NCBI GenBank assembly: GCA_943331195.2
Contig: CALQKQ020000094.1
Coordinates: forward strand, 1-9,992
Length of the DNA: 9,992 nucleotides
Origin: Akkermansia muciniphila
Lineage (GTDB): Bacteria > Verrucomicrobiota > Verrucomicrobiia > Verrucomicrobiales > V1-33
Direction of reading: 5' to 3'
The first letter of the stretch is position 1; each line of letters starts with the position of its first letter. Both the position numbers and the translations under genes were made by a program. The notes beneath the pieces were generated by a model. The model did no database searches and was not told where the DNA came from. It saw only the letters and a program-made list of their open reading frames with translations. Shown here in pieces: positions 1 to 7,574 of the stretch.

Positions 1-2152
1 CGAGGAAGAGGGCGGCGGCGGCGGCGGCGGCGGGGAGGGCTCCGGGGAGGGGCGGAGGACCGGCTAGGGGGCGGCTTTGGGGTGGGGTGCGGCGTTTCCA
101 AAGCATCGCGCCGAGGGTGGCGAGGAGGCTGAGGCGGATCCAGACGAGGGCGCGCTGGACCCAGGAGGGCAGGAGGATGGGGTGGATGGTTTGGGTGGCG
201 GAAACGGGGCCGTTCCAGCCGAAGGAGACGCTGCGCCATTGCCATTCCGGGAGGGCGGGGCCGGTTTGGATTTGGGCTTTTTGGTCGTAGATGAGGTTGG
301 ATTTGATTTGTGGTTTGAGGCCGCGTTCTTGGGAGGGGGGGGCTTCATTGGAGGCGTAGTCTGCGGAGGCCGAGGAGGCTATGGAGGCGCGGACGATGGG
401 CATCAAGCGGCCGCCGAAAAAGGAGGGGGCGGCGTGCAATTTCTCCACTTGGGGAAAGAGCATGCCGGTGACTTGTTGGCTGATGAAGGGAAGGGCCACG
501 GCAGCTAGGGCGAGGAGGCTGAGGCCCTGCGCTAGGGCCATGGCCTTGCCGGCGCGGCCGCCGAGGGGGACCACCCGCGCCAGTGCTAACACCGCCACGA
601 GGGTAAACCAGGTCCAGCGGGGCGCGCCTGGTTCTTGCCAGGAAAGCAGCATCAAAAAGAGGGCGGTGAGGCCGGCGCCGAAGCCCCAGAGGCGGTAAAC
701 CGCGAGGGAAAAGACCAAGAGGAGAAAGACGTCGAGGAGCGACCAAGCGGTGAGCCAATCGCCCTCGGTCCACTCGGGGCCGAAGAGGGCGAGGAGGCGC
801 CAGCCGGGGGGGAGGTGGAGGGTCGCGCGGAGGCTTTCGGCACCGCTCGTCCAGCCGGTGGCAGGGACCTCGCCATCGAAGGGGGCGCGGCCGGTGGCTT
901 CTAACTGGAGGTCCCGGGTGCGCACTTCGACGCCGGATTCTTGGGTGCTAGGATTGCGGGTAATGAGCTGGCCGACGCCTCCGATTTTGACGGCGCCGAG
1001 GGCATGGCCGGGGGCGGCATCGAGTCGCCAGGTGCGCTGGGCGGAGCCGCTGAGGCGGTCGCGGTAGGTGACGTTGTGGCCGGATTCATCGAGCCAGAAT
1101 TCGCGTTCGAATTGCAAGCCGGGGGGGCGTTCGTGGCCCATGCCGCGGAGTTTTTCTTCGATTTGGAAGGGGGTTTTGGGGTCCCAGAGGTAGACGGGGA
1201 GTTGGCGCCAGGCTTCGGGAAAGGTGGTTTGGGAGACGTCGATGGAAGTGATGTTGCGCAGTTCGATGAGGCGGAGTTGGGGGGCGGCGCGGAGGGCGAT
1301 CAATTCGCTGTCGGCGAGGGGGGCGGCGCCGTCGGCGTAGCGGAAGGTGGTGGGAGGGTTGGTGCGGAAGGCGGTGCATTTGATGAGCCATTTGCCGGCG
1401 CGGACTTGGGCTTTGAGGCGCCCGGCGTCGTCGACGGCGCAGGGAATGGGGGCGTCGAGGGAGCTGAGCAGCCAGCCTTCGGGGAGGAGGTGGCCGAGGG
1501 ATTCCTCGCGGCTTTTGCCGGCTACGGAGAGCTCGATTTCGCTGTGCAGGAGCATGGGGGTGCCGTCTTCGAGGACGCGGTAGACCTGACGGGTGAGAAG
1601 GTCGCGGTCGGCCGCTTCGGCGCGGGTGCGCTTGAGCCAGAGGGTGCCATCGGGTTCCCAGTCGGGGGCTTCGACGGCTTTTCCATCGGTCGTTAGGGTG
1701 AGGAGACCGATTTGCGGGGGGATGGGAAGGCGCTCGGGCATGGCCTTCCAGGGAAAGGATCCGGCGACGGTGTGGATGCCGGGAGTGAGGCGGAGAGATG
1801 GGCCGACCTCGCGGGCGAGGACGGGGGCGGGTTGGCCGTCGACGGTAACGGCTTGGGGCCAGGTTTCGGGGCCGCCGGGGAGGGTCAACCAGGCGGAGTC
1901 GAAGGCCTGCACGCGGAGGGAAAAGGAGCCGCCGGTGGGAGCGGCTTGGAGTTGCAGGGTGGAGGGCCACAAGCTGGTGCGCTGGGCGGCGTCGGAGTAG
2001 AGTGGGGGGCTGTGGTGCTGTGGGGCATCGCGCAGGGCCCAAGGCTCCCAGCTGCGGAGGGCCTCGGGGAGGAGGGGAGGGGTCGGCTGCGCTTGCAGGG
2101 CTGCGGCGAGGTGGCCGGCGGCGAGGAGGAGAAGGGAGAAGCGGAGTTTCAT
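1..2152 (-). CDS. Large exported multi-pass membrane protein of unknown function (3' end outside window)
   Basis: I do not recognise this family by name. The frame starts at the ATG whose complement is 2150-2152 and stays open for 717 codons to the left edge, so the C-terminus is missing. Residues 1-21 form a Sec-type signal peptide (MKLRFSLLLLAAG..., likely cut after LQA). Residues of about 22-465 are soluble, rich in Trp, Pro and beta-strand-like stretches, and probably periplasmic. Hydrophobic segments follow at about 470-487, 491-505, 513-530 and 538-557. A second soluble stretch (about 558-660) leads to another membrane segment at 665-685, then a Pro-rich linker and seven consecutive alanines (708-714) that begin a further hydrophobic stretch at the edge. 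This is the only sensible coding frame here: the other open frames over this DNA are repetitive Arg/Pro or Gly/Glu translations. No Shine-Dalgarno precedes the ATG. The gene diverges from the glycan-active gene at 2466. Its codons are C-rich, unlike the G-rich plus-strand genes. Topology is inferred by eye. Confidence 0.8.
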   Translation of the reverse strand, partial: MKLRFSLLLLAAGHLAAALQAQPTPPLLPEALRSWEPWALRDAPQHHSPPLYSDAAQRTSLWPSTLQLQAAPTGGSFSLRVQAFDSAWLTLPGGPETWPQAVTVDGQPAPVLAREVGPSLRLTPGIHTVAGSFPWKAMPERLPIPPQIGLLTLTTDGKAVEAPDWEPDGTLWLKRTRAEAADRDLLTRQVYRVLEDGTPMLLHSEIELSVAGKSREESLGHLLPEGWLLSSLDAPIPCAVDDAGRLKAQVRAGKWLIKCTAFRTNPPTTFRYADGAAPLADSELIALRAAPQLRLIELRNITSIDVSQTTFPEAWRQLPVYLWDPKTPFQIEEKLRGMGHERPPGLQFEREFWLDESGHNVTYRDRLSGSAQRTWRLDAAPGHALGAVKIGGVGQLITRNPSTQESGVEVRTRDLQLEATGRAPFDGEVPATGWTSGAESLRATLHLPPGWRLLALFGPEWTEGDWLTAWSLLDVFLLLVFSLAVYRLWGFGAGLTALFLMLLSWQEPGAPRWTWFTLVAVLALARVVPLGGRAGKAMALAQGLSLLALAAVALPFISQQVTGMLFPQVEKLHAAPSFFGGRLMPIVRASIASSASADYASNEAPPSQERGLKPQIKSNLIYDQKAQIQTGPALPEWQWRSVSFGWNGPVSATQTIHPILLPSWVQRALVWIRLSLLATLGAMLWKRRTPPQSRPLAGPPPLPGALPAAAAAAALFL
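11..31. repeat. (GGC)7 trinucleotide run encoding poly-alanine
   Basis: Seven perfect GGC units on the plus strand are read on the minus strand as seven GCC alanine codons (residues 708-714 of the large membrane protein). They lie between a Pro-rich linker and LFL, so they probably form the start of a membrane-spanning or hydrophobic helix. Changes in unit number would keep the frame and alter only the alanine count. Confidence 0.85.
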
Positions 2153-2465
2153 GGGCCGAGCGGGTGGGCGACAACTTAAGGCCAACGCGAGCAGGGCGCA
2201 GGATTTTTTAAGGGGGCCTGGCGGTGCCTGAGGCGGCAGAAACGGTGCGGCGCTGGTGAGGCCGGCGAAAGCACGGTCCTGGGGAGCCGTATGGGATCTC
2301 GGCGCGGAGCGGAGAGGGCTTGCCGGCCGGAACCGCCTGGTTAGACGGGAGGTGCCGCGATGGAAAACCCCTTCCTTTGGCCGCGCCATTTCTACCCTCC
2401 TTTGCATCTGCTTCGGCGACGCGGCTCCTGGCTTTATCCTCCCTATGGTTTTTCTTCCTCATCTG
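2153..2465. other. Divergent intergenic region, no gene
   Basis: This 313-bp stretch separates the two divergently transcribed exported-protein genes and must hold at least the promoter for each, unless one is read from further away. I see no convincing paired -35/-10 boxes, operator palindrome, riboswitch core or RNA gene. On the minus strand the A-rich run at 2210-2216 (TTAAAAAA) could be part of a -10 region for the membrane-protein gene. The plus-strand frame of the downstream gene is open back to 2256, but its translation there is unlike protein and the signal peptide begins at 2466, so I treat this DNA as non-coding. Confidence 0.5.
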
Positions 2466-4214
2466 ATGACATCATTCTCGCCTTGGATCTCCCGCGTTGG
2501 CGCGGTGTTGCTCGGCTCTGCGGCCCCGCTGTGGGCTGGGTGGGACATCGGGCCGGACCGCTGGGTGGCCACGGATGGACTGGGGCGGAGCTTGCCCACG
2601 GCTGCGGAGGTGGGCATGCCCAAGGGGAACCGCACTGTGGGCCTTTTTTACTTTCTCTGGAACGAGGGGCAAAATCCGGTTTACGACCTGAGCAAATTGC
2701 GCGCGGCTAACCCAGAGCAGCCCGTCTTGGGCCCGCCCAACGCCTTTCATCACTGGGCCGAGCCGCTCTTTGGATACTACCGCCAGGACGACGTCTATGT
2801 GTTGCGGAAGCATCTGCAGATGGTCAGCGATGCGGGGGTGGATGTGCTTTTCCTAGACGTCACCAACGCCCTAACTTACGACGGAGTGCGCGATCGCCTT
2901 TGTGAGGTGCTGAGCGAGCGGCGCGCCCAGGGGCAGGCGGCGCCCTCGATCGCTTTCCTTGCTAACAGTCATAGTGCCAAGACCGTGGAGCACCTGTACC
3001 GGACCTTCTATCAGCCGGGGAAAGCGCGGGAGCATTGGTTTTTGTGGCAGGGCAAACCGCTCCTCTTGAGTCCTCCGGAGGGGCTCAGTGAGGAGGTGAA
3101 GGCCTTCTTTGAGATCCGCCATTCGTGGGCGTGGACGAAGGACCAGGCCTGGTTTGGGGACGGTCGGGACAAGTGGCCGTGGTTGGATCACACGCCGCAG
3201 ACGCCGGGCTGGCACGAGAGCCCGGATCGGCCGGAGCAGATCGTGGTCTGCGCGGCGGAGCACCCGATTTCGGCGATTGGGCGGAGTTTTCACGGCGGTC
3301 ACCAACCTCCGCCGGAGCAGTGGCAATCTGGTGCGGGAGCTTACTTTGCCGAGCAGTGGCAGCGGGCGCTGCAAGTGGATCCTCCCTTTGTGTTCCTGAC
3401 GGGTTGGAACGAATGGATCGCGCAGCGCTTCATTGATAAAGAAGGCACCATGAGTATGGCAGGGCGGAAATTGAAGCCGGGGGATTCCTTTTTTGTGGAT
3501 CAGTATTCGGAAGAATTCAGCCGCGATTTGGAGCCGATGAAGGGCGGGTTTGGCGATGCCTATTACTATCAAATGGCTGGTGCGATCCGGCGCTACAAGG
3601 GAGCGCGCGCGCCGGAGCCGGTGGGGGCGGCGGCGATTGCGGTGGATGGGCAATTTGGGGACTGGGAGGCGGCGGCGCCGGAATTTCGCGACACCCTGGG
3701 GGATCCGGCGCGGCGCGATCATCCGGGCTGGGTGGGGGAGCCGGCGTTTCTCGACCAATCCGGCCGCAACGACCTAGCGGTGGCCAAGGTCGCGCAGGAT
3801 GCGGCTCATTTGTATTTCTATGTGCGCAGCAGCGCCGCCTTGAGTGCGCCCGGGGAGCATTGGATGCAGCTTTGCCTGGACACGGATGGCAAGGCCTCGA
3901 CGGGGTGGTTAGGCTACGACTTTGTGGTCAATCGGCGCGGGCTGGACGGGAAGCGGGGCACTTTGGAGAAATGGCAGCGGGACGGAAGTTCGCAGCTCGT
4001 GGCGGCGGAAATCCCGCTTTTTTGGGAAGGCACCCAGTTGGAGCTAGCCATTCCGCGAGCGGCCCTCGGCTTGCCGCAGGGGGCGGCGGCGGTGGATTTC
4101 AAATGGGTCGACAACATCGTTTTGGGCGGGGAGGCCACGGCCTTCACTTTGCATGGGGATGCCGCGCCCAACGACCGCTTCAACTACCGCGCCATGCTTC
4201 CGGCGGTTCCTTGA
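2466..4214 (+). CDS. Secreted GH71/GH99-like protein with C-terminal CBM9-like domain
   Basis: This is a predicted exported glycan-active protein of 582 residues. The chosen ATG gives an N-terminal signal peptide (MTSFSPWISRVGAVLLGSAA..., likely cut near residue 24). The frame is open upstream to 2256 and another ATG lies at 2445, but those extensions put non-protein-like sequence before the signal. Residues of about 54-380 resemble a TIM-barrel of the GH71/GH99/WbsX-like kind. They show an early strand with FYFLWNEG (about 61-68), a strand ending VDVLFLD (125-131), and a late barrel strand FLTGWNEW (310-317), whose WNEW is typical of these barrels. From about 390 a second domain opens with VDGQFGDW (393-400) and runs to the end, the usual opening of CBM9-like carbohydrate-binding modules in secreted enzymes. 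Likely role: binding and cleaving, or otherwise acting on, a polysaccharide outside the cytoplasm. Catalytic residues and substrate cannot be assigned by eye. No Shine-Dalgarno is visible. The next gene remnant begins 14 bp downstream. Confidence 0.8.
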   Translation: MTSFSPWISRVGAVLLGSAAPLWAGWDIGPDRWVATDGLGRSLPTAAEVGMPKGNRTVGLFYFLWNEGQNPVYDLSKLRAANPEQPVLGPPNAFHHWAEPLFGYYRQDDVYVLRKHLQMVSDAGVDVLFLDVTNALTYDGVRDRLCEVLSERRAQGQAAPSIAFLANSHSAKTVEHLYRTFYQPGKAREHWFLWQGKPLLLSPPEGLSEEVKAFFEIRHSWAWTKDQAWFGDGRDKWPWLDHTPQTPGWHESPDRPEQIVVCAAEHPISAIGRSFHGGHQPPPEQWQSGAGAYFAEQWQRALQVDPPFVFLTGWNEWIAQRFIDKEGTMSMAGRKLKPGDSFFVDQYSEEFSRDLEPMKGGFGDAYYYQMAGAIRRYKGARAPEPVGAAAIAVDGQFGDWEAAAPEFRDTLGDPARRDHPGWVGEPAFLDQSGRNDLAVAKVAQDAAHLYFYVRSSAALSAPGEHWMQLCLDTDGKASTGWLGYDFVVNRRGLDGKRGTLEKWQRDGSSQLVAAEIPLFWEGTQLELAIPRAALGLPQGAAAVDFKWVDNIVLGGEATAFTLHGDAAPNDRFNYRAMLPAVP

Positions 4215-4228
4215 GAGGCTTTTCTGCG

Positions 4229-4420
4229 ATGCAATCGATGAAATCGACCGGGCCTTGGGGGATCGATCTCGGCGCAGAATCCGGCGGGTCAGTGGGGGCG
4301 ACGGTGCGGGGAAGGGTGCTGGTAAATGGGCTGGTGCTGGCGCGCGCTTGGGGCGAAGGGGGAGCGCTTGGCGAACTCCGCCGCAGGCTGGGCGCATCCG
4401 GTGCGGCGGCGGTTGGCTAG
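4229..4420 (+). pseudogene. Probable N-terminal remnant of an FGGY-family sugar kinase (rhamnulokinase-like)
   Basis: A 63-codon frame begins with an ATG 14 bp after the upstream stop and ends at TAG. Near its start it reads WGIDLGAESGG (about residues 10-20), followed by SVGATVRGRVL. The DLGAESG string is the phosphate-1 ATP-binding motif at the N-terminus of rhamnulokinases (usually DLGAESGR or DLGASSGR), and the following small-residue stretch and VNGLV weakly echo the xLGTLxGGRL...PNGPV pattern of that family. A complete kinase has roughly 470-500 residues, and no continuation is visible in any frame before the next gene, so this is most likely a truncated leftover. The arginine normally following DLGAESG is glycine here. 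It sits directly before an operon for lactate oxidation, which in rhamnose degraders handles the lactate made from lactaldehyde. Alternatively it is a chance short frame or an expressed small protein. The assignment rests on one short motif. Confidence 0.45.
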
Positions 4421-4464
4421 TTCGCCTCGCCGCCTCGTGGCTGCGGCTGCGGGGAGGGGGCCTG

Positions 4465-4481
4465 GGCTCGCTTTTTTTCTA
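4465..4481 (+). terminator. T-run after GC-rich sequence, possible weak terminator
   Basis: A run of seven T (4472-4478) follows very G/C-rich DNA just downstream of the kinase remnant and about 17 bp before the next ATG. Only short, imperfect hairpins (for example GCCGC/GCGGC further upstream) can be drawn, so this may equally be part of the promoter or leader region of the operon that starts at 4496. Confidence 0.2.
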
Positions 4482-4495
4482 ACTTCTCATTGATC

Positions 4496-5437
4496 ATGAA
4501 CCGCCACTTTGATGCCAACGCTGCGCTCGGCTCCACGCGCCGCCGATTTTTGGGCGGTCTCGCCGCCACGGCTCTCGCCGCTCCGCTGCGGGCGGAACCG
4601 GAGATCAAGGCGGAGGACTGGGTTTTCATCGACAACGGCAAGCTGCGCCTGGGGGTGAAGAAGGGCTCCGGGGCGGGCATCGGCTGGCTTTCCGCGAGCA
4701 AGTCAAAGAGTAACTTGCTCGACCACTGGGACCACGGGCGGCTTATTCAGCAGAGTTACTACGGCAAAGAGGACGGATCCCGCTGGGTCGACAAGCCGTG
4801 GCGGTGGAATCCGGTGCAGGGCGGCGACTACCTGGGCCATGCGGCGGAGGTGCTGGAATTGACGAGCGATGCGGTTTCGATGGCGGCGCGGATTCGTCCG
4901 CGGAACTGGGCTGGGGGGCAGCTCCTGAGCGACTGCGAGATGAGTCAGCACATTCGCTTGGAAGGCAACCTGGCGATTGCTCGGATGGGTTTTCGCTATA
5001 GCGGAAAAGAGCGTCATCCGGAGATGCACCACGAAGTGCCGGCGGTCTTTCTGGAGCCGCATTTGTCGACTTTGGTGCACTACAGCGGGGATCAGCCCTG
5101 GACGGGAGGGGCCTTGCAGCGTTCTCGGCCCGGCTGGCCTAACGAGAGTAGGTCGATTCCGGAGCACTGGGCGGCCTACGTCAACGGGGAGGGCTCTGGG
5201 GTGGGGGTATTTGTGCCGGTGGCGGCGGAATTGACCTGCTATCGCTTTGGGGCTTCTGAGGAGGCGGCGGGAGCCTGCTCGTATTTTGCGCCGCTGGTGA
5301 AGTTTGCCATGACTCCGGGGTTGGAATACAGCTACGATATGGTTCTGGCGGTGGGCCGCCCGGAGGAGATGCGCGCGGCCTTCGCTGGGCTCAAAGACCG
5401 GCTGGCGGCGGCTCCTCCTGCTCACTCTGCGAAATGA
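4496..5437 (+). CDS. Tat-exported protein of unknown function, coupled to lutA
   Basis: This is a 313-residue protein with a clear twin-arginine signal: TRRRFLGG at residues 14-21, a hydrophobic stretch, then a likely cleavage site after LRA (31-33). A TTG six bases upstream is also open, but ATG at 4496 is the better start. The mature part is rich in Trp, Tyr, Gly and beta-strand-like segments, with aromatic-rich patches such as HWDHGRLIQQSYYG (about 76-89) and WRWNPVQGGDYLGH (about 101-114). This resembles beta-sandwich, galactose-mutarotase-like proteins seen among secreted carbohydrate-active enzymes, but I cannot name the family or a catalytic residue. It acts outside the cytoplasm, probably folded before export. 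Its stop overlaps the lutA start (ATGA at 5434-5437), so it is translationally coupled to a cytoplasmic lactate-oxidation system. A role in releasing or modifying a sugar whose breakdown yields lactate is plausible but inferred. Confidence 0.75.
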   Translation: MNRHFDANAALGSTRRRFLGGLAATALAAPLRAEPEIKAEDWVFIDNGKLRLGVKKGSGAGIGWLSASKSKSNLLDHWDHGRLIQQSYYGKEDGSRWVDKPWRWNPVQGGDYLGHAAEVLELTSDAVSMAARIRPRNWAGGQLLSDCEMSQHIRLEGNLAIARMGFRYSGKERHPEMHHEVPAVFLEPHLSTLVHYSGDQPWTGGALQRSRPGWPNESRSIPEHWAAYVNGEGSGVGVFVPVAAELTCYRFGASEEAAGACSYFAPLVKFAMTPGLEYSYDMVLAVGRPEEMRAAFAGLKDRLAAAPPAHSAK

Positions 5438-6150
5438 AAATCACCCTCTTTATTCCCTGTTTTATCGATACCCTTTATCCTCGGGTGGGCATCAGCATGG
5501 TGCAGATCCTGGAGAAATTGGGGCATGTGGTGACGTTTCCCGAAGCCTTGGTGTGCTGCGGGCAGCCGCCCTTCAATTCTGGTTATTGGCCGGAGGCGCG
5601 CCAGGTGGCGCGGCCGGTGCTTCAAGGTTTGGCGGACGCCGAAGTGGTGGTGATAGGGAGCGGATCCTGCGGCGCCATGATGAAGGTTTTTTATACAGAG
5701 CTCTTTGCCGGCGAGCCGGAAGAGGCTGCGGCGCGGGCCCTTTCGGCAAAATGTTATGAATTTTCTGACTTTCTCGTGAACCAGCTAGGGGTGACCGATT
5801 TGGGGGCGGTGTTTCCGCACAAGGTGACGATTCACGATGGTTGCCACGGGCTGCGGGAAATGAACGGCAAGGCTCCGCCGCGGGCCTTGCTCAAGCAGGT
5901 GCGGGGCTTGGAATTAGTGGAAATGGCTGAGGCGGAGACCTGCTGCGGTTTTGGGGGCACCTTTGCCACTAAATTTCCCGCGATTTCCAGCGCCATGGGC
6001 GAGGTCAAATGCGCCTCCGCCGCTGCGACCGACGCGGACTTTGTCGTCTCCAACGATTCCAGCTGCTTGATGCATCTCCAAGGCCTGCTCAGCCGAGAGG
6101 GTCGGCCGCTCAAAACCATTCACCTCGCCGAAATCCTCGCTTCTGTATGA
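5434..6150 (+). CDS. lutA: L-lactate utilisation Fe-S protein LutA (two CCG domains)
   Basis: This is the 238-residue LutA/YkgE-type subunit of the LutABC complex, which oxidises L-lactate to pyruvate in the cytoplasm and passes electrons towards the respiratory chain. Two cysteine-rich CCG domains are complete. The first has C9 (IPCF), CCGQP at 41-45 and GSGSCG with C79. The second has HDGCH (C137), CCGFGG at 170-175 and NDSSC (C211) followed by LMH. These cysteines are the known ligands or redox residues of the CCG family (also found in heterodisulfide reductase and GlpC). The length matches the family norm. The start ATG overlaps the preceding stop, and the stop overlaps the lutB start (ATGA at 6147-6150). 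No Shine-Dalgarno is seen, consistent with translation by coupling. Within this family LutA-like subunits can also serve other 2-hydroxyacid oxidases, but LutB and LutC follow directly, which supports this call. Confidence 0.93.
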   Translation: MKITLFIPCFIDTLYPRVGISMVQILEKLGHVVTFPEALVCCGQPPFNSGYWPEARQVARPVLQGLADAEVVVIGSGSCGAMMKVFYTELFAGEPEEAAARALSAKCYEFSDFLVNQLGVTDLGAVFPHKVTIHDGCHGLREMNGKAPPRALLKQVRGLELVEMAEAETCCGFGGTFATKFPAISSAMGEVKCASAAATDADFVVSNDSSCLMHLQGLLSREGRPLKTIHLAEILASV

Positions 6151-7574
6151 ATCCTCACGCGGTCCAGTTCCAAAGCGATGCCGGGCGGCTGGCGGCCGAC
6201 CTAACGCATCGCCAGCGCATTCAGAGTGCCATGGCGAAGTATGGGGCCGCGCGCGGGCCGCGCCAGGCGCTTTTCCGCGATTGGCAGGAGGGGCGGCAGA
6301 CGGCGGCCGAGACCAAGTGGGCCGGGCTTAACCAGCTCGACGAGCACTTGGTGGCCTTCGAAAAAAACGCCACCGCGCGGGGCACCCAAGTGCACTGGAC
6401 GAGCACGAGCGAGCAGGCCCGCCAGGTCATCGTGGACATTCTGCAGCGGCACCGCGCTCAGCGCATTGTTAAATCCAAGGTGATGACCTCCGAGGAGATT
6501 CATCTCAATCAATTGCTGGAGTCGCTCGGCTTCCAGGTGGTGGAAAGCGATCTTGGGGAGTACATCCAACAGCTCAAAGGGGAGCCGCCCTATCACTTTG
6601 TGTTTCCTTGCATGCACCTCAGCCGGGAGGAAATCAGCGACCTTTTTGAAAACCACCTAGGCACGGCGCAGACGCACGATCCCGAGGAACTCACCATGAT
6701 CGCGCGCCGGGTGCTGCGGCAAAAGTATATCGAGGCGGACGTCGGGATCACGGGGGCTAACTTTCTGGTGGCGGAGACGGGGATGGTTTCGATCACGGAG
6801 AACGAGGGCAATGCGCGGCTGACGGCGGCCCTGCCGCGGGTGATGATCACGCTGGTGGGGATTGAAAAAATCCTGCCGCGGCTGTCTGATCTAGCGCTTT
6901 TTCTGCCGATGCTGGCGACGGCGGGGACGGGCCAGCCGCTCACCTGTTATAACACCATGTATGGGGGGCCGCGGCAACCCGGCGAAGTGGATGGGCCGGA
7001 GGAGTGGCACGTGGTGTTGTTGGATAACAACCGCACCACCCTGCTCGCGGATCCCGAGCAGCGCGACGCCCTGCACTGCATCCGCTGCGGAGCCTGCCTC
7101 AACGTGTGCCCGATCTTCAAAAACGTGGGCGGCTTCAGCTATGGCACCACCTACCAGGGGCCGATTGGGTCGGTGATCACGCCGCACCTGCGCGGGCTGC
7201 AGGACTGGAAGCATTTGTCAGGAGCATCGACGCTGTGCGGGGCCTGCACGGAGACGTGCCCGGTCAAAATCGACCTTCACCACCACCTCCTGCACAATCG
7301 TCGCAACGGGGTCCAGCAGGGAGGCAGTCGCGGGGAGGGTCTGCTGTGGCGCGCCTTTGCTTTTTTGATGAACCATCCCCGGCTCTATGGCCTGGCGGTC
7401 CGGCTAGGGCGCTTGGCGCAACCGCTGCAGAACATGATCGCGGGTGAAGCCCTCGACCCGCTGCAGGCTTGGACGAAGACGCGGGAGCTTCCGGAATTGG
7501 CACCGCAGTCCTTCCGCGAGTTTTGGAAAAATCACCGCCCGGCACTCCCGCAGGACCAAAGGAGGTCGTCATGA
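6147..7574 (+). CDS. lutB: L-lactate utilisation Fe-S protein LutB (LUD + ferredoxin-type domains)
   Basis: This 475-residue protein is the large subunit of the LutABC L-lactate oxidation complex. Residues of about 60-300 form the LUD domain, including the typical GITGANFLVAETG (about 200-212) and, further on, a conserved stretch around TMYGGPRQPGE (about 269-279). The C-terminal part holds two 4Fe-4S binding motifs: CIRCGACLNVCP (C311, C314, C317, C321) and CGACTETCP (C364, C367, C371, with a further cysteine expected from the other cluster's fourth position). The length is that usual for LutB/YkgF. The ATG at 6147 is preferred over the open upstream frame, because that frame is the out-of-frame overlap of lutA and the ATGA overlap matches the pattern of the whole operon. 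Its stop overlaps the lutC start (ATGA at 7571-7574). Electrons probably leave through the iron-sulfur clusters. Confidence 0.94.
   Translation: MNPHAVQFQSDAGRLAADLTHRQRIQSAMAKYGAARGPRQALFRDWQEGRQTAAETKWAGLNQLDEHLVAFEKNATARGTQVHWTSTSEQARQVIVDILQRHRAQRIVKSKVMTSEEIHLNQLLESLGFQVVESDLGEYIQQLKGEPPYHFVFPCMHLSREEISDLFENHLGTAQTHDPEELTMIARRVLRQKYIEADVGITGANFLVAETGMVSITENEGNARLTAALPRVMITLVGIEKILPRLSDLALFLPMLATAGTGQPLTCYNTMYGGPRQPGEVDGPEEWHVVLLDNNRTTLLADPEQRDALHCIRCGACLNVCPIFKNVGGFSYGTTYQGPIGSVITPHLRGLQDWKHLSGASTLCGACTETCPVKIDLHHHLLHNRRNGVQQGGSRGEGLLWRAFAFLMNHPRLYGLAVRLGRLAQPLQNMIAGEALDPLQAWTKTRELPELAPQSFREFWKNHRPALPQDQRRSS
7560..7566 (+). promoter_or_regulatory. Strong Shine-Dalgarno for lutC
   Basis: AGGAGGT lies inside the last codons of lutB with four bases between it and the lutC ATG. 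It is a near-perfect anti-16S match. It is notable because the other starts in this window (4496, lutA, lutB, the peptidase) have no such motif, so lutC may be initiated independently as well as by coupling. Confidence 0.7.

Noticed and set aside
941..1696. Long open frame on the plus strand (about 250 codons) over the large membrane-protein gene
   Set aside because: Its translation is almost only Gly, Ala, Glu, Val and Asp and is antisense to a much better frame with a signal peptide and membrane segments. The strand base bias explains its length.
1086..2174. 362-codon frame on the minus strand in a different phase
   Set aside because: Arg/Pro/His-rich, low-complexity translation with no domain-like pattern. 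The frame starting at 2152 in another phase is clearly the coding one.
2284..2293. GAGCCGTATG, as found at the start of group II intron domain V
   Set aside because: The required complementary half (GTACGGTTC type) and GAAA-loop hairpin do not follow within the expected distance, and no intron reverse transcriptase is nearby.
2256..2465. Possible N-terminal extension of the GH-like protein
   Set aside because: It would put about 70 atypical residues before an obvious signal peptide that begins at the ATG at 2466.
2871..3758. 295-codon minus-strand frame antisense to the GH-like gene
   Set aside because: Arg/Pro/Leu-rich translation without motifs. It is antisense to a gene with recognisable domains.
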